From Tissierella sp. (GTDB lineage Bacteria; Bacillota; Clostridia; Tissierellales; Tissierellaceae), in NCBI RefSeq assembly GCF_031460495.1, contig NZ_JAVKTS010000001.1:558001-622000 (forward strand): DNA of 64,000 bases, written 5' to 3'. How positions within the stretch are numbered: the first letter of the stretch is position 1; each line of letters opens with the position of its first letter. The notes under the pieces are model-generated. The model was not told the origin of the DNA and did no database searches. It saw only the letters and a list, made by a program, of their open reading frames with translations. Positions 18,226-26,906 of this stretch are shown piece after piece. The position numbers and the translations under genes were made by a program.

Positions 18226-19602
18226 ATGGTAAAGAAAAATGAATTAATAGAATTTGAGATAAAGGAAGTAGCTTTTCCAAATAAGGGCAAGGCTTTATAT
18301 GGAGAGCATAATATTAGGTTTAAAGGTGGAATAGAAGGACAAAAGGTAGAGGCTAGGGTAAGTCGAAAAAGGAAAGGTATTATAGAGTCTAAAATAGTAA
18401 ATGTACTAGAAAAGTCTCCTATGGAAACAGAAGTAGGATGCCCTCACTTTGGCATTTGTGGTGGCTGTACTTATCAAACTCTATCCTACGAAAATGAACT
18501 TATATTAAAAGAAAAACAAGTTAGGGATTTATTTGAGCAAGAAGAATTGGAGATAAACTTCCTAGGAATAGAAAAAAGCCCAATAGTTGAAGGATATAGA
18601 AATAAAATGGAATATACCTTTGGTGATGAAGAAAAGGATGGTCCATTGGCACTGGGACTTCATCGTAAGGGTAGATTCTATGAAATAGCAAATGTTGAAG
18701 AGTGTAATATAGTAGATAAGGATTTTACTACTATACTTGCAACTGTTCTCAATTATTTTAAGGAACTAAAGACCTCTTTTTACAACAAAAGATCTCATAC
18801 AGGTTTTCTAAGGCATTTAGTTGTAAGAAAGGCCATATCTACTGGAGAAATCCTAGTCAACCTAGTAACATCAAGTCAAGAAGAACTAAATAAAGAAAAC
18901 TTCCTCACAAACATTAGGGACGGTTCTCTTTGTTTGCAAGGGAAAATAGTTGGAGTACTTCATACTACTAATGATAGCCTTTCCGATGTAGTAAAGGCAG
19001 ATAAACTAGATTTGCTTTATGGCAGAGATTATATTGTTGAAGAAATGCTTGGACTTAGATTTAATATATCACCATTTTCTTTCTTCCAAACTAATACCCT
19101 AGGCGCTGAAAAGCTATATACCATGGTAAGAGATTTTGCAGGGGATATAGATGATAAACTAGTATTTGACTTGTATTCAGGCACAGGTACAATAGCTCAA
19201 ATAATGGCACCTGTGGCTAAGAAGGTAATAGGTATTGAAATAGTAGGGGAAGCAGTGGATAAGGCTCATGAAAATGCTAAGCTAAATAATCTAGATAATG
19301 TAGAATTCATAGCAGGAGATGTACTAAAAGCCGTAGATGATTTAAATGAAAAACCAGACTTAATTGTTATAGATCCACCAAGAGACGGTATCCACCCAAA
19401 GGCAATAAATAAAATAATAGACTTCAACCCAGAGACTTTTGTATATGTAAGCTGCAACCCTGTCACTTTAGTAAGGGATTTGAAGGTATTTATTGAAAGG
19501 GGATATAAGATAGAGAAGGTAAAATGCATGGATCAATTTCCAAGGACACCACATGTGGAGACGGTAACACTGCTTACAAGGAGTGAAGCGAGTTGTAAGT
19601 AG
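18226..19602 (+). CDS. rlmD: 23S rRNA (uracil-1939-C5)-methyltransferase
   Basis: This 458-residue RNA methyltransferase of the RlmD/RumA/TrmA family has an N-terminal TRAM-type RNA-binding domain (1-60) and an iron-sulphur cysteine cluster in CPHFGICGGC. The SAM-binding domain has FDLYSGTGTIAQ near 315 and IDPPRDG near 385. The catalytic cysteine is in YVSCNP, and the C-terminus is HVETVTLLTR. It methylates U1939 (E. coli numbering) of 23S rRNA with SAM. The gene follows the helicase by 17 bases. Its 3' end is a well-known integration site for clostridial and streptococcal mobile elements, and copies of that end recur downstream here. Confidence 0.94.
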   Translation: MVKKNELIEFEIKEVAFPNKGKALYGEHNIRFKGGIEGQKVEARVSRKRKGIIESKIVNVLEKSPMETEVGCPHFGICGGCTYQTLSYENELILKEKQVRDLFEQEELEINFLGIEKSPIVEGYRNKMEYTFGDEEKDGPLALGLHRKGRFYEIANVEECNIVDKDFTTILATVLNYFKELKTSFYNKRSHTGFLRHLVVRKAISTGEILVNLVTSSQEELNKENFLTNIRDGSLCLQGKIVGVLHTTNDSLSDVVKADKLDLLYGRDYIVEEMLGLRFNISPFSFFQTNTLGAEKLYTMVRDFAGDIDDKLVFDLYSGTGTIAQIMAPVAKKVIGIEIVGEAVDKAHENAKLNNLDNVEFIAGDVLKAVDDLNEKPDLIVIDPPRDGIHPKAINKIIDFNPETFVYVSCNPVTLVRDLKVFIERGYKIEKVKCMDQFPRTPHVETVTLLTRSEASCK

Positions 19603-20077
19603 ATGTATGTTTTATGCAAAGATTCTCAATAAATTTGAGATAACTTTGTTTCTCCATAAGTATTTATGATAATTAGATGAAAAACTTATTGATAAATCAT
19701 TGAATTATAATCTTAAACGTACTATACTTTAATTGTAAAAAACAAACATGAGGTGATTAGTTAAAATGATCATATAATCTTATCCAGTTTTTAGAAGTTA
19801 AGGTAGTATAGGTAAGGATCACATATCTTTTAATCTTTAGGATATGTTAGTTGGTGTTGCTTAAAACTACTATAAGTTTTGGATAGGATTATAATAGTGT
19901 CAATTTAACTAGAATTTATATAGTATTAATTAACTATTTCTATTTTGGAGTAGTTTTTGATACTAAATTTCTATGATTATACTTATAACCTTTCCAGGAC
20001 TTTTAGTTGGGAAAGGTTTTTTGTTTTTAAATGAAAGGATGATAACGCAAGTATTATAGCTTAATGGGGGTATATAA
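19603..20077. other. Gene-free 475-base stretch after rlmD
   Basis: No credible reading frame is present. It holds a weak inverted repeat, ACATATC and GGATATGT, near 19820-19855, and a terminator at 19987-20022. Base composition is very AT-rich. It may be a leader or the scar of an old insertion; I see no riboswitch signature that I can name. Confidence 0.5.
19987..20022 (+). terminator. Terminator or attenuator before the GNAT gene
   Basis: AACCTTTCC and GGAAAGGTT pair across a 13-base loop and are followed by a T-run. It lies about 55 bases upstream of the acetyltransferase start, so it ends upstream transcription or acts as an attenuator. Confidence 0.75.
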
Positions 20078-20977
20078 ATGACAATAAAGTTTAGAAATTA
20101 TTCAAAACAACCAGGTATCACAGAAGATTATCATAAGGTAAGGGCATTCTTTATAAAATTGGGGTATGCGGAATTTGAATACACCAGGTGGGATTGGATG
20201 GCAACCCATAGAAGTCTGGATAAATCTGCTGTAGGCAGAATTGGGCTATGGGAGGATGAAGGAGAAGTTGTTGGGATTGCAACTTTTGATACTCAACCGG
20301 GGATCGCATTCTGTTTAACTTTACCGGAATATACATTCTTGAAAAAGGAGATATTGCTGTATGCTAAGGATAATCTATCAATGGATGGGAAATTTGGTGT
20401 CATTATAAGTGATACTGACTTGAAATTTCAGGAAATTGCAGTCGGACTTGGATTTGTTGCTACACAAGATAAAGATTTCGATTCATTTTTCTATTTGGAT
20501 AAAACATCTACATCGTATGATTTGCCTGAGGGCTTCCATATAACTACAATGAATGAAACCTTTGACCTATATCAATATAGGCGCGTTTTATGGAAGGGAT
20601 TTAATCATGAGCTGAATGGGAAGGGAGAATTAAAGTTTTCTGAAGAAGAAGAGCATGAAGCAAGGCAATCGATGATCCGACCAAATGTAGATTTAAATCT
20701 AAAGGTGGCTGTCGTTGCACCAGATGGTAATTTCGTTTCTTATTGTGGGATGTGGTATGATATAGATGCAGGATTTGCTGTAGTTGAGCCTGTGGCTACT
20801 GATCCAGATTATCGTAAGATGGGTTTGGGAAAGGCAGCAGTATTGGAAGGCATACGTCGTGTCGGAGAACTTGGAGCTAGAAAGGCTATGGTAGGGTCGA
20901 AGCAGCAGTTCTACTATAGTATTGGATTTCGTCCATTTTCGACGGTTACTTTATGGGAAGAAAAACAGAAAGATTAG
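20078..20977 (+). CDS. GNAT family N-acetyltransferase
   Basis: This 299-residue cytoplasmic protein has a C-terminal GNAT domain (about 155-299). The acetyl-CoA pyrophosphate loop is visible as DPDYRKMGLGKAAVLEG, followed by the YYSIGFRP segment typical of motif B. The first half also resembles a GNAT fold without a clear CoA loop, as in double-GNAT proteins. It would acetylate a small amine; the acceptor is unknown. A GGGGG ribosome site precedes its ATG. It is the first gene of the accessory island beyond rlmD and has no operon partner of obvious function. Confidence 0.85.
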   Translation: MTIKFRNYSKQPGITEDYHKVRAFFIKLGYAEFEYTRWDWMATHRSLDKSAVGRIGLWEDEGEVVGIATFDTQPGIAFCLTLPEYTFLKKEILLYAKDNLSMDGKFGVIISDTDLKFQEIAVGLGFVATQDKDFDSFFYLDKTSTSYDLPEGFHITTMNETFDLYQYRRVLWKGFNHELNGKGELKFSEEEEHEARQSMIRPNVDLNLKVAVVAPDGNFVSYCGMWYDIDAGFAVVEPVATDPDYRKMGLGKAAVLEGIRRVGELGARKAMVGSKQQFYYSIGFRPFSTVTLWEEKQKD

Positions 20978-21087
20978 TATACATTAACCTCTTTTGCTGA
21001 GAGGAGTAAAATTGATGAACGATATAGTAATTTAGATATTAATTTTGAATATAAAAGTGAGATACAAACTATAAATCCTGTTAACTA

Positions 21088-21717
21088 ATAGGTAATAATG
21101 ACATTGTATTGGTTGATTGTGGTTATCCAAATTTTTTAGGTTTAATAGAAGTTGAAATGAAATCAAAGGGTATAGATATTGGCTCATTAACTAAGCTATT
21201 GATTACACATCATGATAATGACCATATGGGAGCTTTATATGAAATTAAGGAAAAGCACCCACATATTAAAGTGGTTTCAAGTGAGATAGAGAGTGAGTAT
21301 GTTTCTGGTAAAAAGAAATCACTTAGACTGTTGCAAGCAGAGGAAATGCTTAAGTTCATGCCAGAAGAACAGAAACAATTCGGGATTGAATTCTGTGAAA
21401 CTTTAAGGAAATTTAAACCTGTCAATGTAGATATAACAGTTAAGGATGGAGATTATTTTGACTGGGCAGGAGGCTGTCAGGTGATATCGACTCCTGGTCA
21501 TATGCCAGGACATATTTCCCTATTTTTACCGGAGACTAATTCAATTGTAACGGGAGATGCGGCTGTTATGGAGAATCGGGAATTAATAATTGCAAACCCA
21601 CCATTTACACTTGACTTAAATATAGCTGAAGATTCACTAGAAAGAATTAAATCTATGAATGCAGATAATTATTATTGTTATCATGGAGGAAAATTAGTTA
21701 GATTCGAAAATAGATAA
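21088..21717 (+). pseudogene. Metallo-beta-lactamase-fold hydrolase, 5' end broken
   Basis: From 21088 the frame reads LIGNNDIVLVDCGYP, then the metal motif THHDNDHMG, a later STPGHMPGHIS, and GDAAVMENR. This is a normal MBL-fold hydrolase from the second strand onward. Just upstream, in another frame, the sequence encodes IQTINPVN, the expected preceding strand. About seven bases seem to be missing between the two, near 21085, producing a frameshift and a stop at 21082-21084. A short product from TTG 21109 is possible but would lack the first strand. Most likely it is a decayed gene; a sequence error is the alternative. Confidence 0.7.
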
Positions 21718-21855
21718 TATAATTCTAACTGCATAAGGACTTTGAACAAATTGAATCTCACTCCTAGAAAAATAAAAAATTATTAAAGAGATATATTCAA
21801 AGCTGAAATAAACAGATATTAATGACAGGATCAGACTAGATAATTTTGATAATGA

Positions 21856-21910
21856 TAGGGGTCTATGAAATATTATCGTACTCTCAAGGCATGTGGAAGT
21901 TGGTGAGATA
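21856..21910. repeat. rlmD-end-like repeat, copy 1
   Basis: This is a decayed copy of the island's repeat. It shares GTACTCTCAAGGCATGTGGA with the core but lacks the left half and the right extension. The core matches the CCAAGG...CATGTGGAGACGGTAAC segment near the 3' end of rlmD. It separates the metallo-beta-lactamase remnant from the formylglycine-enzyme-like gene. Confidence 0.6.
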
Positions 21911-21974
21911 GGTGCAGACTACTCTTTCTGCCTAGTAGGGAATAGGTTCCAGAAACAAAAGAAAGGGGGATGAC

Positions 21975-22742
21975 ATTATAACAATCGAAAATGATAGCGG
22001 GTTTTTATTAAAAGATTTGATGAGTTTGATGGTACCAATAGAAGGTGGGGTTGTTGAATTACATGATTATATTAATCTGAATAAATGGACTAGTTCAGAT
22101 TACACTTTATCAGACCCTGGAAGGGGAAGTGATAGAAAGGTTATTACATGGACGGAAACTATTGAACCTTTTTATGTAATGAAATATCCAGTAACACAGC
22201 ATTTCTATAATTTTGTAATGCATTATGAAGTAGTAGAACAGAGTGTAAGTAACCTACCAATAACAGAAGTTTCGTGGTTAGATTCGATTATTTTTTGTAA
22301 TGCATTGTCTAGAATGCTTGGCAGGACTGAATGCTACACAGTTACAGATGAAAGTGAGGACATTATATATCACAATCAGGCGAGTGGTTTTCGATTATTA
22401 TCAGATGCTGAATGGCAGTATGTGCGTAAGGCGGGAACCAAGGGATATAGGTATGATAAGATTGATAAGATTGCATGGTATCAGAACAACTCTAATGGGG
22501 TAGCTCATGAAGTCGGGAAACTGCTTCCTAATCCATGGGGTGTTTATGATATGATTGGTAATGTTTGGGAGTGGTGTTGGGACTTGTATGATCCGGAACG
22601 ATACGGTGATTATAGAGTCTTTCGAGGAGGTAGCTGGGCTGAAGTTGAAAACAATTGTGGTTCCACGATTAGAAGAAAAAGCATGCCTGATTTTAAAATT
22701 GATGATCTTGGTTTTAGAATAGCGTTTACGATCTTTAATTAA
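21975..22742 (+). CDS. Formylglycine-generating-enzyme-like (SUMF1/FGE) protein
   Basis: The protein has the FGE-sulfatase fold, related to C-type lectins. Visible marks are YPVTQHFYNFV, EVSWLDSIIFCNALSR, FRLLSDAEWQYVRKAG, GVYDMIGNVWEWCWD, FRGGSW and the closing LGFRIAF. Family members include sulfatase activators and ergothioneine or lectin-like binding proteins. The paired active-site cysteines of true FGE are not evident, so a non-catalytic role is possible. The strong AGGGGG site at 21965 lies before a run opening with ATT (21975), with no ATG or GTG in frame; TTG 22017 and ATG 22020 lack a ribosome site. The start codon is therefore unusual or damaged. Confidence 0.75.
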   Translation: MITIENDSGFLLKDLMSLMVPIEGGVVELHDYINLNKWTSSDYTLSDPGRGSDRKVITWTETIEPFYVMKYPVTQHFYNFVMHYEVVEQSVSNLPITEVSWLDSIIFCNALSRMLGRTECYTVTDESEDIIYHNQASGFRLLSDAEWQYVRKAGTKGYRYDKIDKIAWYQNNSNGVAHEVGKLLPNPWGVYDMIGNVWEWCWDLYDPERYGDYRVFRGGSWAEVENNCGSTIRRKSMPDFKIDDLGFRIAFTIFN

Positions 22743-22760
22743 ATCAAAATGTTAATCCTC

Positions 22761-22845
22761 CCCAAGGAGCTAGTGGGTCTTAATGACATCTTTATTGTCA
22801 TCCCAAGGCATGTTGAAGTTGTAACCCTGCTTACGAGGAATGTGT
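22761..22845. repeat. rlmD-end-like repeat, copy 2 (closest to rlmD)
   Basis: The segment CCCAAGGCATGTTGAAGTTG continues as TAACCCTGCTTACGAGGAATG. It aligns base for base with rlmD's closing region (CCAAGG, CATGTGGAGACGGTAACACTGCTTACAAGGAGTG) apart from a six-base gap. It would encode HVEVVTLLTRN, the rlmD C-terminal motif. The left half carries ATGACATCTTTATTGTCAT, a short inverted repeat. It lies right after the FGE-like gene. Confidence 0.75.
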
Positions 22846-23271
22846 CCTAATTGTCCTAATAAAAAATAGTTTTAACTCCACCAGTTTTCACCAATAAAAA
22901 TCATAAAATTAAACAACTTATGTCCCGATAAATTCACTTATAAAGTGAGTATGTAGGGGACATTAATCAATTATTCCATCCTTCATTTTATATCAATCTT
23001 ATTTATTGTTTTCCTAGTTTCTTAACCCTTCTTCCTGAATTTTTACTTCCGTTTCGTTAAGACTTTATTCAAATTTCTGGCGAAGGTATGCGGGGTGTGA
23101 ATCGTCAAAACATTATCACATTATTGCGTCTAATTATGAGCCCCACGGTTTCCCAAAAAAATAGGTACTTTGTATCAATTGTCAATAAAAGGGGAAAAAT
23201 GCCGTAATTCAAGCAAATTTATGTTATAATAAAACTATTAAAATAAGACATAAAGAAAGGGGTAAGAATCT

Positions 23272-24255
23272 ATGAAGAATATGAAAAGAATGTTAACATT
23301 AGTATTAACTTTTTCCATGGTAGTTGCATCACCATTATTCAGTTTTGCAAAAAGTGAAAAAGATATCATTGAAACTAAGGAATCTATTAAAGTTAAAGTA
23401 GAAAATGAAAATAATAACAGAAACAAAAATAAGAACGAGAATAAAGGACCAAAGCAAAAAGAATTAAGGGAAGAAGATTTGGAATACCAATTAGAATTAG
23501 AGGAAGAACTAGAAGAGACGGAAACTGGAGAATTAAAAGGCGGAGAAAATAATAAGGAATGGAAAGAATTAAGAGATAAAGTTAAGGAAGAAAAGAAATC
23601 CCTTAAGGCAAAAGATAAGGAATTAAAAGCACAAATAAAAGAGGCTACATTTAATGGAGATAATGAATTGGCAGAACAATTGCAATCTCAAAAGGATGGG
23701 TTAAAGGAAACTAGAAAAGGGTTGCAACGCGAAATGGTAGAAATAACAAGAAATAAATATACCGCTGAAGAACTGGAAGAGATTCGCAAAAAAACTGGGG
23801 AGTTAGAAAAAGAGGATGAAGGAATAGAAGTAATACCAGTAGAAAATATTATTATTGATATTAAGAATGGAGATATCACATTTAGTGCCCCTCCAATTAT
23901 AAAGGATGGCAAGACTTTAGTTCCAGTGAGGGATTTAGCAGAAGGTTTTGGTGCTACAGTAGAATGGGTATCAGAAGAGCAAAAAATAACTATCTCAACT
24001 GATGATATAGAAATAATTTTGCAAATAGATAGTAATATAGCACTGATAAATGGACAGGAAGTTGAAGTAGATGCAGTATCTACTTTATACAATGGAAGTA
24101 CTTATGTACCTTTAAGATTTATTGCTGAAAGTTTTGGACTAGAAGTGTATTATGATTCTGAGACAGGTATAATAGAACTATATGACAAACAAGAAAATAT
24201 AGAAGATCCTGTAGATGATGCTAAAGATGAAGAAATTATTGAATTAGATAATTAA
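23272..24255 (+). CDS. Secreted stalk-domain (copper amine oxidase N-terminal-like) protein
   Basis: A signal peptide (residues 1-26, KNMKRMLTLVLTFSMVVASP then FSFA) leads an exported 327-residue protein. Residues about 30-180 are a highly charged Lys/Glu-rich helical region, likely coiled coil. Residues about 195-310 contain two copies of the stalk domain once named copper amine oxidase N-terminal domain (PPIIKDGKTLVPVRDLAEGFG and NGSTYVPLRFIAESFGLEV). Such domains occur on clostridial surface proteins and probably bind wall or matrix components. No catalytic site is visible. An AAAGGGG ribosome site supports the start. Confidence 0.86.
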   Translation: MKNMKRMLTLVLTFSMVVASPLFSFAKSEKDIIETKESIKVKVENENNNRNKNKNENKGPKQKELREEDLEYQLELEEELEETETGELKGGENNKEWKELRDKVKEEKKSLKAKDKELKAQIKEATFNGDNELAEQLQSQKDGLKETRKGLQREMVEITRNKYTAEELEEIRKKTGELEKEDEGIEVIPVENIIIDIKNGDITFSAPPIIKDGKTLVPVRDLAEGFGATVEWVSEEQKITISTDDIEIILQIDSNIALINGQEVEVDAVSTLYNGSTYVPLRFIAESFGLEVYYDSETGIIELYDKQENIEDPVDDAKDEEIIELDN

Positions 24256-24260
24256 AATGT

Positions 24261-24290
24261 AAGGTCAAAAGGACAAGTCCTTTTGACCTT
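24261..24290 (+). terminator. Strong hairpin after the stalk-domain gene
   Basis: AAGGTCAAAAGGAC and GTCCTTTTGACCTT are perfectly complementary around AA. There is no long T-run (CTTGTAATT follows), but the position just after the stop codon suggests a terminator or a stabilising 3' hairpin. Confidence 0.75.
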
Positions 24291-24527
24291 CTTGTAATTG
24301 TTCAAATAATCTTGTACGTGGATCTGTCTTTTATACTTCTAAAGGAAAGTTTTAGGAACTTCTACAAATTATTTTAAAAAGGGTTTTTAAGTTTTTATAC
24401 AATTTTCTGGTTTTGCAGGTTTACAGGTGTTTTCAGCTTCAATGAGTTGTATGAAGTGGATAAATCGCAGTATTAAATTCAATGCGTGCACTGAAAAAAA
24501 TAGCATTCAATAGCCACTCAGATTTAA

Positions 24528-24570
24528 CCCTCGATATACGTTTATGTGAACATATATCGAGGGATTTTTA
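24528..24570 (+). terminator. Orphan terminator
   Basis: CCCTCGATATA and TATATCGAGGG pair across a 14-base loop and are followed by ATTTTTAT. No intact gene precedes it closely, so it probably belonged to a lost gene. Confidence 0.7.
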
Positions 24571-24820
24571 TGTACAAAGATAGAAAACATTATAAATTTT
24601 CAAGGTGGAAAAATTACAAGTGGAGATACTTCGAAAATCAATCCATCTAGAATTGCTAATCACCTTCATTAGACGGCTTGACTATGTGAACTGAAGCACT
24701 TAACTCCAATGGAAAAGATAACAGCCATGATCATCCCAGTAGGAGAAATGACTAGGTAACTGCAAAGTGGAATAACCAAAATATTGTTTTACAAGGCTAT
24801 TATATTCTTTAATAGACTCT

Positions 24821-24955
24821 GCTACCAAGGGGGTACCATCTACTTACAACATCATTATTGTCTCCACAAGGCATGTTGAAGTCGCAACACGGATTGTGAA
24901 GGAGTGAAACGACTGAAGAAGTCGATGTACGTCTCATGTCAGAATGCCCAAGAAA
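24821..24955. repeat. rlmD-end-like repeat, copy 3 (long form)
   Basis: This is a full-length copy: ACCAAGGGGGTACC, then ACATCATTATTGT, then CAAGGCATGTTGAAGTCG, and a 70-base right extension ending AATGCCCAAGAA. It is nearly collinear with copy 4 at 28363. The extension resembles a second rlmD end (VDVxLMS in translation). It separates the stalk-domain block from the regulator-hydrolase-amidase block. Confidence 0.78.
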
Positions 24956-24988
24956 ATGAGCATAGTGAAATTTGATTGGGAACATTCT

Positions 24989-25030
24989 AGGTTGGAGACA
25001 GTAGTATTGATGTCAAGGGTGGGTAAATAG
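24989..25030 (+). pseudogene. Scrap of an rlmD/RumA C-terminus
   Basis: Forty bases encode RLETVVLMSRVGK followed by a stop, which matches the common clostridial RlmD ending HVETVVLMSR. It differs from the local rlmD (HVETVTLLTR), so it probably came from another organism's copy carried on an incoming element. Confidence 0.6.
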
Positions 25031-25181
25031 AAGAACTGAAAAATCTTATAAATAAAGGGTTACCAGACAATTTGTTTTTCTTGCAGCTGTTCTGCCAGAG
25101 CTACATGTGTTAAGGAACCCTTGTTTTTATTGTTTAGGAGAATCCAAACTTATATTCCAAATAAAAAATTAAGATTATTGT

Positions 25182-25216
25182 CAATTAAAGATAACATAGT
25201 ATGTTATCTTTAATTG
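25182..25216. promoter_or_regulatory. Perfect 16-bp palindrome upstream of the XRE-AbrB regulator
   Basis: CAATTAAAGATAACAT and ATGTTATCTTTAATTG are exact complements with a three-base centre. It ends 50 bases before the regulator start. It may be an operator for that regulator, or a terminator for earlier transcription; no T-run follows, which favours an operator. Confidence 0.6.
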
Positions 25217-25266
25217 ATTGATTAATGAAAAAAACATAATATAATGAGTATAAGGATGTGAAAAGT

Positions 25267-25695
25267 ATGATAAATGTGAATCTAAAAGAATTACGAAAAA
25301 TTCATAGATATACACAAGAAGAAGTTGCTGAAAAGTTAAGTGTATCAAGACAAGCGGTTGCAAAATGGGAAAGTGGTGAAACTGTACCTGATATCAATAA
25401 TTGCATTGCGTTGGCAGAATTGTATGGAGTTTCCTTGGATGACCTAGTAAATCATTCGAAAGAGAGAAATGGAATAGGTATTCAGTCTGAAGGAAAACAT
25501 GCATTTGGAACAGTAAAGGTTGGAGAAAGGGGACAAATTGTAATTCCTAAAAAAGCTAGAGAGATATTTAATATTTGTCCTGGAGATAGCTTGTTGGTTC
25601 TAGGTGATGAGGCTCAGGGAATTGCCTTAGTAAAGCACGATAAATTCATGCATTTTATAGAAGCAGTTTATAATGCTAAAGAAAGCAAGGAGTAG
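25267..25695 (+). CDS. XRE helix-turn-helix regulator with AbrB/SpoVT-type tail
   Basis: This is a DNA-binding protein of about 142 residues with two binding modules. Residues 1-65 are a Cro/CI-type helix-turn-helix (YTQEEVAEKLSVSRQAVAKWE). Residues about 80-125 are a swapped-hairpin AbrB/MazE domain (VKVGERGQIVIPKKAREIF). This pairing occurs in Firmicutes regulators, often next to transporters or hydrolases. I favour ATG 25267 over GTG 25258 for its spacing from AAGGATG. The perfect palindrome just upstream suggests autoregulation. It leads the hydrolase gene by about 75 bases. Confidence 0.87.
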   Translation: MINVNLKELRKIHRYTQEEVAEKLSVSRQAVAKWESGETVPDINNCIALAELYGVSLDDLVNHSKERNGIGIQSEGKHAFGTVKVGERGQIVIPKKAREIFNICPGDSLLVLGDEAQGIALVKHDKFMHFIEAVYNAKESKE

Positions 25696-25768
25696 AAGAT
25701 ATAATTAATATAGGATGAATTAAGGTGATAATAGATTTTGAATTACATGATTTAATGGGGAGAGACAT

Positions 25769-26830
25769 ATAAAGAAGAAAAGGAAAATAGTATTAGGTGG
25801 GATTCTAGCGTTTATACTATTTTTGGTAGGAACTTATTTTTATACCAGTATTACTTATATTGAGAAACCGCTAAAAAAAGTGTACAATACTGGATTTGCT
25901 GAAAAGCAAATAGAGCTAAAGGATGGTACAATATTAAATTATGGGGTAGGTCCAAGCAATGGAAAAACACCGCTTCTACTAATTCATGGTCAAGGTATGT
26001 CTTGGGAGGATTATGCAAAAGTATTACCTGAATTATCAAAGCATTTCCATGTATACGCTGTCGATTGTCACGGACATGGAGAATCTGATATGAATTCTGA
26101 GAAGTATTCAGCAAAAGAAATGGCAAAAGATTTTATAGAATTTATTGATGTAGAGATAGGGCAAAGGACAGTAGTTTCTGGTCATTCTTCAGGTGGAATG
26201 ATTGCTGCGTGGATTGCTGCATATTCGCCAGAACATGTATTGGGGACAGTTATTGAAGACTCACCTTTTTTCTCAACTGAACCAGATAGACGAGAAAAAA
26301 CATATGTATGGGTATATGGTTTTCAATTATATGAAGACTTTAAAAATCAAGATAGAGAGAAGGATTATTTTAAGTATAGTTTAGAAAGAAGTTATTGGAA
26401 AAACATGTTTGGGGATTTTCTTTGGAACAAGTTTTCTAAAGATGCAGTAGCCTATCATGAAAAACATCCGAATGAACCCGTACATTTAAAGTATTTACCT
26501 CCACAGATAAATAGAATGTTTGAAGCAGCAACTTACCCATATGATTTCAAATTTGGAGAAACATTTTATGATAATACATGGTTTGAAGACTATAACCAAG
26601 TAGAAGTGTTATCAAAAATAAAAAGCCCTACAGTATTCATAAAAGCTGCAACAAGTTACGATGGAGATTTATTAGTAGCAGCATTATCAGATGAAGATGC
26701 GGACCATGTGGTTGAATTGTTGGAAAATGGAAAAAGAATTGATGTGGATTCTCCTGGGCACGATATACATTACGATAAACCTGAAGAATTTATTGAGATT
26801 ATGATTGAGTTCTTAGATGAAGTTCAATAA
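25769..26830 (+). CDS. Membrane-anchored alpha/beta hydrolase
   Basis: The alpha/beta hydrolase core has an oxyanion-region LLIHGQGMSWED, the nucleophile elbow VVSGHSSGGMIA (catalytic Ser), and a C-terminal His in SPGHDIHYDKPE. Upstream of the first standard start (TTG 25823) the same frame encodes KKKRKIVLGGILAFILFLVG, a clear N-terminal membrane anchor. The codon at the right distance from the GGGGAG ribosome site is ATA at 25769, which is rare as an initiator; it may be a mutated ATG. The protein is probably anchored facing outward, and the substrate is unknown. It lies between the XRE-AbrB regulator and an amidase. Confidence 0.78.
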   Translation: MKKKRKIVLGGILAFILFLVGTYFYTSITYIEKPLKKVYNTGFAEKQIELKDGTILNYGVGPSNGKTPLLLIHGQGMSWEDYAKVLPELSKHFHVYAVDCHGHGESDMNSEKYSAKEMAKDFIEFIDVEIGQRTVVSGHSSGGMIAAWIAAYSPEHVLGTVIEDSPFFSTEPDRREKTYVWVYGFQLYEDFKNQDREKDYFKYSLERSYWKNMFGDFLWNKFSKDAVAYHEKHPNEPVHLKYLPPQINRMFEAATYPYDFKFGETFYDNTWFEDYNQVEVLSKIKSPTVFIKAATSYDGDLLVAALSDEDADHVVELLENGKRIDVDSPGHDIHYDKPEEFIEIMIEFLDEVQ

Positions 26831-26906
26831 TGATATAATAGTGGGTACAGGGAGGGAGAAGCATCCATAAATTAATAAAACGCTTATTCAGAGGGGGATG
26901 AGAGTA

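Larger units (their letters stand above)
24256..25257. other. Thousand-base region without intact gene, rich in remnants
   Basis: It holds a perfect hairpin at 24261-24290, a terminator at 24528-24563, an rlmD-end repeat at 24821-24955, an rlmD-like coding scrap at 24989-25030 and a palindrome at 25182-25216. Other frames contain short broken peptides only. It looks like the scar of at least two past insertions. Confidence 0.6.

Noticed and set aside
19603-20077. Riboswitch or T-box leader ahead of the GNAT gene
   Set aside because: A terminator hairpin is present, but I could not find a T-box sequence or a known aptamer core. Kept only as terminator or attenuator.
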